NCBI GenBank assembly: GCA_016235045.1 | Contig: JACRME010000022.1 | Span: 1 to 64,000 of the forward strand | DNA: 64,000 bases | From: Nitrosomonadales bacterium | GTDB lineage: Bacteria; Pseudomonadota; Gammaproteobacteria; Burkholderiales; Gallionellaceae | Reading direction: 5' to 3' | In this document: positions 1 through 6,413 of the stretch, piece after piece | How the letters are laid out: each line of letters starts with the position of its first letter | How positions within the stretch are numbered: the first letter of the stretch is position 1 | Program-made: the position numbers and the translations under genes | Notes under the pieces: model-generated | The model's database searches: none | Told to the model about the DNA's origin: nothing | Seen by the model: only the letters and a program-made list of their open reading frames with translations

Positions 1-255
1 AAAAAAACATAATCAGGCAATCCGCGCCTTGGGGCGACAATTGGTGCGGGTGATTTGGTCTTTGGTTAAACAGGGTAGAAAATACGAAATCCGGGAAGAA
101 AATTCAAAATAAGGCTTGAAAATTTAAGCGGGATGTTCAGAATCACAATAGTTTTGAAAACAAGATACAAGTCGAAAACAAATCCGAAGCTGCTTCCTTT
201 GGCTTCGTTTAACCTGTCTGTCCCTTATTGTTCTCCCTCGCCCAGCGCGGCTCTT
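1..255. other. Intergenic, no gene seen
   Basis: AT-rich leader of the window. I see no credible reading frame, RNA gene or clear repeat here. The short frames running through it are shadows of the membrane protein that begins at 256. Confidence 0.5.
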
Positions 256-648
256 TTATCGCACCGCTCCAAGCAGACCTTCTGATTTTGCCAAGTCTTC
301 GGCACGAAGACAAAAGCCAGTCCAGATCGCCCCGCCTGCATCGATTGCCCCGAACACGAGGAGAACCGGTGGCGCAGAAGCCAACACAACAAAACCGATG
401 AGGAATATCGTCACTGCCAGCCTGGCGTAAACCGACCACCGGAAAAAAAGCCGCATCTCGTTACCGGAGGCCATGAAGTCAATGAAACCGACAATCAGCA
501 TCATCATACCGACAATACGAATCCAGACCTCATGCGTTTCGGGCACCCCAAAGAGGGCAAACAGCCAGTTTGGATCGGCAATCAGCACTACACCGAAAAT
601 AAGCATATAGAACGAAAATATACGCAGGCTATAGGCAGACTTACTCAT
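256..648 (-). CDS. Small integral membrane protein, unknown function
   Basis: A 130-residue protein with about four hydrophobic segments (roughly residues 9-33, 42-60, 72-92 and 94-112) and short charged ends, so an inner-membrane location is expected. The ATG start at 648 has a GGAG about eight bases upstream. I do not recognise a named family; it resembles the general class of small four-helix membrane proteins with an aspartate/proline turn after helix 1. It stands alone, transcribed away from the toxin-antitoxin region. No function is proposed. Confidence 0.75.
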   Translation of the reverse strand: MSKSAYSLRIFSFYMLIFGVVLIADPNWLFALFGVPETHEVWIRIVGMMMLIVGFIDFMASGNEMRLFFRWSVYARLAVTIFLIGFVVLASAPPVLLVFGAIDAGGAIWTGFCLRAEDLAKSEGLLGAVR

Positions 649-899
649 CAGATATTCTCCATTGGATTATTAGAGGCAGTAGGAAATCCAAGGGATAGGT
701 GATGCGTTTACCCTGTTCGGCCATCTGTGCCTTGGCAGTTAATGTCGTATCCATGCCGGTGAAGACGGGTCACAGGAGGGAATATTGCGGGGAGTTATAA
801 AATTATTCGTGATGGGTATCGCTACGCGCAACCCATCCTGCCGCGCTTGCCTATATCATCAAGCGGCAGATTTTTAGATTTTTTGCCATGATTTTGGAA
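649..899. other. Intergenic with a solo palindrome arm
   Basis: No gene is visible. Positions 811-840 hold one arm (GATGGGTATCGCTACGC and following bases) of the inverted-repeat element that occurs with both arms at 36620-36702. Confidence 0.45.
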
Positions 900-1222
900 T
901 TACAAAAACAAAGCAGCCGACACACCAATTCGTTCTGCCAAAGCCTTCGCCTGACGAACATTGAACTCGCGCCGACCAGAGAGCAACTCGGAGACCACGC
1001 CCTGGCTGCCCAATTCCGGCAGATCGACCTGACGCAAGTATCGCGCTGCATCTGGTAACGTAGCGCATCCGCACCGGTTGCGGCGGCCCGGCATTTTATC
1101 TTTGGCTTCGTATTCGGCAACCAGATCGCCGAGGTAATCAACCAGGCGCGCGAGCGGATGTTTTTCGTCCGCACCGCCCGCGTCGATAGCTGCATCCAGC
1201 GCCTCAACCCGACCCCTTGGGC
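900..1222 (-). pseudogene. HigA-type antitoxin remnant with two frame shifts
   Basis: The minus strand encodes pieces of an XRE-family HigA antitoxin. A linker region (DEKHPLARLVDYLGDLVAEY) and a helix-turn-helix end (LRQVDLPELGSQGVVSELL, then NVRQAKALAERIGVSAALFL) are in one frame. The connecting stretch that should read ADALRYQMQRD lies in the neighbouring frame near 1035-1085. Two opposite shifts keep the frame open but scramble about 15 residues just before the DNA-binding helices. I find no start codon at the expected place and no toxin partner beside it. It is either a decayed antitoxin or sequence error at two points; I favour decay because neighbouring modules are broken too. Confidence 0.65.
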
Positions 1223-1398
1223 TTTCTGCTGGTGCTCATCAAAGTACCGTACCGAATTCCTATAGAACTCGCGCGTACTCACTGTGTTGCAAACCGGCAT
1301 CAACGCGCCCAGAATGAATTGCTCAGCGATCGCGCCGGTCCAAGAGAAGTCCGCTTTCCCGGTCTGCCAGACACTGTTCAATACCATAGGGAGGCGAC

Positions 1399-2850
1399 AT
1401 GAGACACTTTATCTCCTGCTTTTCTGTTCTGGCTCTTTTATTGTTATTGGGTGCGTGTGGCGGAGGCGGTGGTGGCGCAGACACCACTGCGCCAACGATC
1501 GTTGCGCTCGCACCGGGCAACGGTGCAACCGGCGTCAGCCGCATCGCCGATATCACGGTCAAAGTATCCGAGGCCATCAATGTGGCGACCTTGACCGACA
1601 GCAGTGTAAAGCTCACCCGAAATTCCATCATGGGGCGCGATGAAGTGCGCGCCACCGCCAGCTTCGACGCCGCGACCAACACCATCATCGTCAAACCCAG
1701 CCGGGTGTTGTTGGCTGCCACCAGCTATACGCTCACGTTGTCGAATGTAAAAGACCTCGCGGGCAACTCTCTGGCAGACTCGGTGACAACTTTCAAGACC
1801 TATATGAATCCTGCCATACGCGGTATCTATTATTCGTCAGGGCTCGTCACTTACTACACCGAGTCCATCAGCGACGCCAACGGCAACACCACACGCCAGG
1901 CGATTTATACGGCTGCCGGTACGGACGGCACTTGGTTAACCGCAGATGACGTGCCGAACAACTACAGCGTTTACACCTATGATGCCGACGGCAAGCAAAC
2001 GCGACGGGTAGCTTATTACGCCCCCGGTGTGGACAGCACCTGGTTTACCGCAGACGACCCGGTGAACAACTACAGCAACTACACCTACGATGCCGACGGC
2101 AACACATTGCGCGAGACCACATATCAGGGTGCCGGCGCAGACGGCACCTGGTTTACCGCCGATGATGTGGAGAGTAGCTATAGCACGAAGACCTACGACT
2201 CCAACGGTAATTGGACACGTTATTCCTTCTATAACTCCGCCGGTGCGGATGGCATCTGGCATACAGCAGATGACGGGGTGAGCAGCTATTACGCTTTTAC
2301 ATATGATGCCAATGGCAACATGGCGCGCGAAGCTCTCTATAATTCTGCCGGTGCAGACGGCATCTGGTTCACCGCAGACGATGGAATAAGTGCCTACTGG
2401 ACTTACATCTATGACGCCAGCGGCAATCAGACGCGCTTTGCCGGCTACAATTCTGCCGGAACAGACGGCATCTGGCTTACAGCGGATGATGTGCCGAGCT
2501 ATTACTACGACTACAGCTACGATGCCAACGGCAATCAGACACGCCTCGTCTACTACAGTGCTGCGGGTGCAGATGGCACTTGGTTTACCGGAGACGACGC
2601 GTCGAGCGGCTATTCCACATACGCCTACGATACCAACGGCAATCAAACGCGCCAAACTGGCTACACGGCCGGTGCGGACGGTACCTGGTTTACTGCGGAT
2701 GATGAGATCGTCTCATATCGTGCCTACACCTATGACGCCAACGGCAACGAGATGAGCGACACGGTCTATCAGGCACCCGGTGCGGATAGCACCTGGTTTA
2801 CTGGCGACGATGTACGCTCTTCACAAGCAACATACAATCCAAGTCTGTAG
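1399..2850 (+). CDS. Lipoprotein with Ig-like domain and nine YD-like repeats
   Basis: A 483-residue predicted lipoprotein. The signal peptide ends in a lipobox L-G-A-C with C20, followed by a glycine run. Residues about 28-135 look like a bacterial Ig-like domain (Big_5 type: TTAPTIV, then VTTFKT). The remainder is nine tandem units of about 36 residues, each built as YD-x-x-G-N-x-T-R, then GADGTWFTADD, then a Tyr/Ser-rich tail; unit 8 is one residue shorter. The YDxxGN core resembles RHS/YD repeats, while DxDxTxFTxDD-like acidic loops suggest cation binding (inference). The start is supported by AGGGAGG just upstream. There is no RHS core or toxin tip, so this is not a classical RHS toxin. 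Likely surface or periplasmic. Confidence 0.8.
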   Translation: MRHFISCFSVLALLLLLGACGGGGGGADTTAPTIVALAPGNGATGVSRIADITVKVSEAINVATLTDSSVKLTRNSIMGRDEVRATASFDAATNTIIVKPSRVLLAATSYTLTLSNVKDLAGNSLADSVTTFKTYMNPAIRGIYYSSGLVTYYTESISDANGNTTRQAIYTAAGTDGTWLTADDVPNNYSVYTYDADGKQTRRVAYYAPGVDSTWFTADDPVNNYSNYTYDADGNTLRETTYQGAGADGTWFTADDVESSYSTKTYDSNGNWTRYSFYNSAGADGIWHTADDGVSSYYAFTYDANGNMAREALYNSAGADGIWFTADDGISAYWTYIYDASGNQTRFAGYNSAGTDGIWLTADDVPSYYYDYSYDANGNQTRLVYYSAAGADGTWFTGDDASSGYSTYAYDTNGNQTRQTGYTAGADGTWFTADDEIVSYRAYTYDANGNEMSDTVYQAPGADSTWFTGDDVRSSQATYNPSL

Positions 2851-2968
2851 AAGAAACAGGGCAGGAAAGGCCTGCGAATGGGGAAAGCAATGCGGTGCTG
2901 GCCGGTCGTCACGGCGCTGGGCGGCGTGCCGTTCCTGGGCGAGGTGGTGACGCTGGGGCTGAAAACCC

Positions 2969-3100
2969 GACTACGGGCCGGGATACCGTGAGTATTTCGT
3001 ACAGCGCGGTATGGAAATCGTGATCTTGCTGGCGGGCGGTAATAAATCCACGCAAGGAAAAGACATCAAGACCGCGCTGGAAATCGCGCGACAACTTTAG
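2969..3100 (+). pseudogene. 3' fragment of RelE-like toxin (TIGR02683 type)
   Basis: Only the last 43 codons of an addiction-module killer protein are readable: YGPGYREYFVQRG, then ILLAGGNKSTQGKDIKTA. That is the conserved C-terminal half of the Gp49/RelE-like family. The upstream sequence in this frame has stops and no family similarity, so the N-terminal half is lost or replaced. It directly precedes its usual partner antitoxin, with a GGAGG in the nine-base gap. A functional toxin is not expected. Confidence 0.7.
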
Positions 3101-3109
3101 GAGGCCGGT

Positions 3110-3410
3110 ATGGCAAAGATCAAACTGAAAAAATGGGATAGCGCCGAACATCTCAAAACAGATGAAGACATGGTGCAGTATCTGGAAGCCTGCCTGGAAG
3201 AAGCAGGCGATGACGCGGCCTTCATCGCCAAAGCGCTCGGCAACATCGCCCGCGCCAAAGGCATGACGCAACTTGCCAATGAAACCGGACTGGGGCGCGA
3301 AAGCCTCTACAAGGCATTATCCGGCGAGGGTAATCCGAGCTTCGCGACCATCCCCAAGGTCATCTGCGCTGGGTATCAAATTGCATGCTGAGAAGGCGCA
3401 CATCGCGTAG
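3110..3410 (+). pseudogene. Addiction-module antidote (TIGR02684 type), 3' frameshift
   Basis: From ATG 3110 (GGAGG upstream) the frame encodes a typical XRE-like antidote: an N-terminal linker, then a helix-turn-helix (MTQLANETGLGRESLYKAL, then NPSFATIPKVI). At about 3368-3372 the frame breaks. The expected tail ALGIKLHAEKAHIA continues in the next frame to TAG 3408-3410, which fits a two-base deletion. As it stands the protein is 93 residues with a wrong last six. The DNA-binding part is complete, so partial function is possible. Its toxin is truncated just upstream. Confidence 0.75.
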
Positions 3411-3513
3411 CAATCCGGTCCTCGCAGAATTTATTATCTGGTTCTGAAACCCCGACAGTTTTGGTTGCTACGAACATTCCGAACCTGAACCCTTTAGTTC
3501 TATTAATTCCTGG

Positions 3514-3539
3514 TTGACATATTACGCGCAGCGTAATAT
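3514..3539 (+). promoter_or_regulatory. Promoter and palindromic operator of higBA
   Basis: A TTGACA (-35 type) at 3514-3519 runs into a perfect inverted repeat ATATTACGC-GCA-GCGTAATAT at 3519-3539, ending 10 bases before the higB start. The overlap of promoter and palindrome is the layout expected for autorepression by HigA. The match is visual; binding is inferred. Confidence 0.65.
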
Positions 3540-3549
3540 CGTGCGCGTT

Positions 3550-3826
3550 ATGATCAAGTCGTTTTCCTGCAAGGAAACGCAGGCGTTGTTCGAAGGCGGA
3601 AGTCCTCGGCGCTTCCGCGCCATCCAGACGGTAGCCGAGCGCAAGCTGGCACAACTGGACGCAGCGGCCACGTTGGATTTCATGCGAGCGCCGCCGGGTA
3701 ATCGTCTGGAAGCCATGCAGGGAGACCGCAAAGGACAATGGAGCATCCGTGTCAACGACCAATGGCGCATCTGCTTCACATTCAAACGGCGACGTATTCG
3801 ATGTCGAGATCGTCGATTACCACTAA
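3550..3826 (+). pseudogene. higB: HigB-like toxin with 3' frameshift
   Basis: From ATG 3550 the frame reads as a RelE-superfamily HigB mRNA interferase (MIKSFSCKETQALFEGG, then GDRKGQWSIRVNDQWRICF). At 3775-3782 the frame is lost. The canonical ending NGDVFDVEIVDYH is in another frame and stops at TAA 3824-3826, which fits a two-base deletion. Read through unshifted, the protein instead gains a long tail that overlaps higA. The C-terminal strand of HigB carries conserved residues, so activity is doubtful. The intact higA follows ten bases later with AAGGAGG between. Confidence 0.75.
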
Positions 3827-3836
3827 GGAGGACAAC

Positions 3837-4136
3837 ATGGCCAAGAACAAGATGCGCCCGGTACATCCGGGAGAAATACTGCGCGAGGAATACCTCGTGC
3901 CGATGGGCATGAGTGTACATGCGCTGTCGCAGGCATTGCGCGTGCCTGCCACACGGCTACATGAGATCGTGAAAGAGCGACGCTCGATTACGCCGGATAC
4001 TGCACTTCGGCTGGCACGCTACTTTGGTACCGATGCGCAATCGTGGCTTAACCTGCAAATGAGCTATGACTTGAAGATTGCCGAAGCAGAACTAAAAGGC
4101 AAGATTGAAAAAGAAGTGGAGAAGATGGCTGCGTAG
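3837..4136 (+). CDS. higA: HigA-family antitoxin
   Basis: A 99-residue XRE-family antitoxin and transcriptional repressor. The opening MRPVHPGEILREEYLVPMG is diagnostic of the HigA/VapI family, followed by a helix-turn-helix (LSQALRVPATRLHEIVKER) and the typical DTALRLARYFGTDAQSWLNLQ segment. The C-terminal helix is Lys/Glu-rich. I chose the ATG at 3837 because AAGGAGG lies just upstream and the family begins here. It should bind the palindrome at 3519-3539. It is intact while its toxin gene is frameshifted, so it may now act only as a repressor. Confidence 0.88.
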   Translation: MAKNKMRPVHPGEILREEYLVPMGMSVHALSQALRVPATRLHEIVKERRSITPDTALRLARYFGTDAQSWLNLQMSYDLKIAEAELKGKIEKEVEKMAA

Positions 4137-4404
4137 GATTTGATTGCCAAACCCTTGTCCTGTGGTCTCTTGAAAAGCCCAAGGGTTTTGGTTTCTGCAA
4201 ACAACCCGAACCCGACCACTTTCGACCCGGTGGCGCCAATGGTTGAACTCCTTAACTGAAGGGCCACGCATCAATGGAGTCTAACCCCATCGATTTGACC
4301 TTTTCGTAGAGGGCGGTTCCGTATCGCACGACGGGCGGGGTGATGGTATGCCCGATCTCATCGGGTTATACTTCGTACAACATTCAATTCATGCGGGGTG
4401 TGTG
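4137..4404. other. Intergenic between antitoxin genes
   Basis: No gene is visible. Positions about 4187-4228 are a diverged copy of the segment at about 3462-3503: both start TTTTGGTT and contain CCGAACC, and each lies downstream of a broken or complete toxin-antitoxin gene. Confidence 0.4.
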
Positions 4405-4608
4405 ATGGGATACGTAGAACTGATCAGCAAGCTGGAAGCGCTTCCCCGCGAGAAGCAGGCAGAAGTTCTCGAATTCGTCGACTTCCTCTCCGAGCGTTGC
4501 GGCGCAACGGCAGATAATACGATCAAGCGCGCAGAAGTCGCCGCAATAACTTGGAACTCTTTTAACAAACGCATCGGTTCGTTCGCCGACCAACACTCCA
4601 CGCTGTAA
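4405..4608 (+). CDS. DUF2281-type antitoxin-like protein, orphan
   Basis: A 67-residue protein opening MGYVELISKLEALPREKQAE, then VLEFVDFLSER, which is the conserved core of DUF2281 proteins. These usually act as antitoxins to a PIN-domain (VapC-like) toxin encoded next. No PIN gene follows; the next gene is a ParD 75 bases later. I start it at ATG 4405, where the family begins, although the frame is open upstream. The C-terminal half is not conserved in appearance. Likely the leftover half of a lost pair. Confidence 0.65.
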   Translation: MGYVELISKLEALPREKQAEVLEFVDFLSERCGATADNTIKRAEVAAITWNSFNKRIGSFADQHSTL

Positions 4609-4622
4609 TGGCAATTCGATAT

Positions 4623-4652
4623 TTGCTGGATGTAGCACTGATGTGCTACAGT
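4623..4652 (+). promoter_or_regulatory. parDE promoter with palindromic operator
   Basis: A perfect inverted repeat TGTAGCA-CTGATG-TGCTACA at 4631-4650 sits between a possible -35 (TTGCTG, 4623-4628) and -10 (TACAGT, 4647-4652; 18-base spacing). It ends 33 bases before the parD start. The position fits autorepression by the ribbon-helix-helix antitoxin. Confidence 0.6.
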
Positions 4653-4683
4653 AAGCGCGTTCCATCACCCCTTGGAGACTGCT

Positions 4684-4968
4684 ATGAGCACAACCACCAT
4701 ACGCTTGCCGGAAAACCTTAAAGCTCGTGTTGCAGCGGCTGCGAAACGCGCCGGCACAACTACTCACGGCTTCATTCTTGATGCCATTGCAGAAAAAGCC
4801 GAGCAGGAAGATATGCGTGCCGCTTTCGATGCGGAAGCCGAAGATCGTTATGCCCGTATCGTTGCCACCGGAAAGACGATCCCCTGGCAGGAAATGCGCG
4901 GCTATCTGGAAGAGCGTCTTGCCGGTAAAGAAGTAAAACGCCCGGTTGCCCGTAAATTGGCGCGCTGA
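4684..4968 (+). CDS. parD: ParD-like ribbon-helix-helix antitoxin
   Basis: A 94-residue protein beginning MSTTTIRLPENLKARVAAAA, the beta-strand and helix of a CopG/Arc ribbon-helix-helix DNA-binding fold. A charged helical tail ends in a basic stretch (VKRPVARKLAR) that should wrap the toxin. Start ATG 4684 is preceded by GGAG. parE starts two bases after the stop codon, so the two are co-transcribed and probably coupled. Expected to neutralise ParE and repress the palindrome at 4631-4650. Confidence 0.85.
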   Translation: MSTTTIRLPENLKARVAAAAKRAGTTTHGFILDAIAEKAEQEDMRAAFDAEAEDRYARIVATGKTIPWQEMRGYLEERLAGKEVKRPVARKLAR

Positions 4969-4970
4969 AA

Positions 4971-5267
4971 ATGTCGCGCATCGAACTGGCGCTGGAAGTG
5001 GGGGATGATTTTGATCGCATCCTCGATCACCTTGCCCAATACCAGGTCGAAAACCCGGCTTTGCGCATTCGGGAGATCATCGAGGCGTTCAACGTGCTGG
5101 AGTACAACCCCATGATTGGTCGCCCCGCAAATAACGACAAACGAGAACTGGTAATCGGGCATCGCTCGCACGGCTATGTGGCTCTATACCGTTACGTCGT
5201 CGAAGTCGATACCGTCTTCATCCTTACCGTGCGCAGCCAGCAAGAGGCCGGTTATGCGGGACTTTAA
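4971..5267 (+). CDS. parE: RelE/ParE-family toxin
   Basis: A 98-residue RelE/ParE toxin. Family signatures are visible: ALEVGDDFDRILDHL in the first helices, then NPMIGRP, and a strand with YVALYRYVVEVDTVFILTVRSQQEAGY. Length and order are normal, and no frame break is seen, unlike the other toxin genes nearby. ParE members poison DNA gyrase and RelE members cleave mRNA; the sequence alone does not say which. It forms a unit with parD. Confidence 0.85.
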   Translation: MSRIELALEVGDDFDRILDHLAQYQVENPALRIREIIEAFNVLEYNPMIGRPANNDKRELVIGHRSHGYVALYRYVVEVDTVFILTVRSQQEAGYAGL

Positions 5268-5579
5268 AAAGACTGACGGATTTAGTAAAATCTTTTCATG
5301 CCGATGGAAGTATCCGAGTCGGTATCCCGCGCACTACACAAGCAAGCGGCTTGAGTTCAATCCGAAATTGGATTCGGTGACGCTAATACCCAAGCAAAGT
5401 TGTTTGAAAAATAAATTCGAGCACGACCCCTTTAGTTCCCAATTGAATTTTTCGGTAGACTAAAGCAAGGCGATCAATCGATCTTCAAACCCTTTTAGGA
5501 GTGGTAAAAGTTGGAATGGCTTGTGTGGGAACTTCTGTCTGCTAACGCGATGTAATCAGGGTATTCGAACCGTGGGTTG
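5268..5579. other. Intergenic between parE and the methylase
   Basis: No convincing gene. It holds a short palindrome AATCC-GAAATT-GGATT near 5360 and a segment GACCCCTTTAGTTC (5427-5440) that resembles 3488-3500. The unit beginning at 5580 is more AT-rich, so this stretch probably contains the boundary of a transferred segment. Confidence 0.4.
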
Positions 5580-6413
5580 CTAGAAGTTTTTTGCGACTAA
5601 TTCTTCATACATTCCGCGATTCTTACTATCAGCAGCAATTACGCTACTTCTACTTAGCGAAATAAGTTCAAAGTCATTTTCGTAAAGCTCAACAACCGAT
5701 GGGTGATTGGCGTTAGTTAGTAAAACAAGACAGCCGCGATTGCTGGCGCGCACTAAACAATCACGCAATCTGATCTGATCATCCCAGTGAAATATCTTTT
5801 CATTGTATTTTACAAAGCCATTCAAATTATGCCGAACGGTATAGGGTGGATCAGCGAAAATGAAATCGCCAGATTTGGCTTTGTCAATTACTTCTTCAAA
5901 GTCAGCTGCTAGTAACCTGGTTTTTTTAAGCAGTGCGGAAAGTACCTCAAAATTATCAGAATCAAGCAAGACATTTGTTTTAGTGCCTACAGGTACATTA
6001 AATTCACCACTTAGATTTACCCTGTATAGGCCATTCCAGCATGTGCGGTTAAGGTAAACAAAGCGAGCAGCCTTATTTGCTAACGTTCTTGGCTTCGAAT
6101 TCCTAACCTCGTAGTAATAATCTTTTGAGTGATGAAGTTGGTGGTGATGTAATCGTTCGACAACATTCTGCCAATCATCACGCAGGACCGAATAGCACTC
6201 GATCAATTCCTCATTCAAATCAGAAAGGGTGGCCATTTGGGGTCGCATAGAAAAAAATACGGCACCGCTACCCAGGAAAACTTCGTAATAACGCTTATAG
6301 TTTTCAGGTAACAAATCTGGATACGTGGTTGTTAGCCATCGTTTTCCACCCGCCCACTTAAGGAATGGGTTGATGGTTTGTACTTTGAGATTCTCTAGCT
6401 CTGAGATTTTCAT
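5580..6413 (-). CDS. Dam-type N6-adenine DNA methyltransferase (D12 class)
   Basis: A 277-residue enzyme that transfers a methyl group from S-adenosylmethionine to adenine in DNA. The D12-class signatures are all present: FLKWAGGKRW (residues 17-26, SAM binding), the dam-like LNRTCWNGLYRVN (121-133) and the catalytic DPPYT (188-192). The ATG overlaps the stop of the upstream 802-residue gene (TAATG), so the two are translationally coupled. Base composition is clearly more AT-rich than the flanking housekeeping genes, suggesting horizontal transfer. The recognition sequence cannot be read from sequence; GATC is possible but not shown. No separate restriction enzyme is present beyond the coupled partner. 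Confidence 0.9.
   Translation of the reverse strand: MKISELENLKVQTINPFLKWAGGKRWLTTTYPDLLPENYKRYYEVFLGSGAVFFSMRPQMATLSDLNEELIECYSVLRDDWQNVVERLHHHQLHHSKDYYYEVRNSKPRTLANKAARFVYLNRTCWNGLYRVNLSGEFNVPVGTKTNVLLDSDNFEVLSALLKKTRLLAADFEEVIDKAKSGDFIFADPPYTVRHNLNGFVKYNEKIFHWDDQIRLRDCLVRASNRGCLVLLTNANHPSVVELYENDFELISLSRSSVIAADSKNRGMYEELVAKNF

Noticed and set aside
1399-2850. RHS polymorphic toxin
   Set aside because: There is no RHS core, no DPxGL-type boundary and no toxin domain; the repeats are shorter and end with the protein.
5480-5580. tRNA-like sequence with a TTCGAACC-like stretch
   Set aside because: GTATTCGAACCG near 5563 looks like a T-arm, but no cloverleaf can be folded around it.
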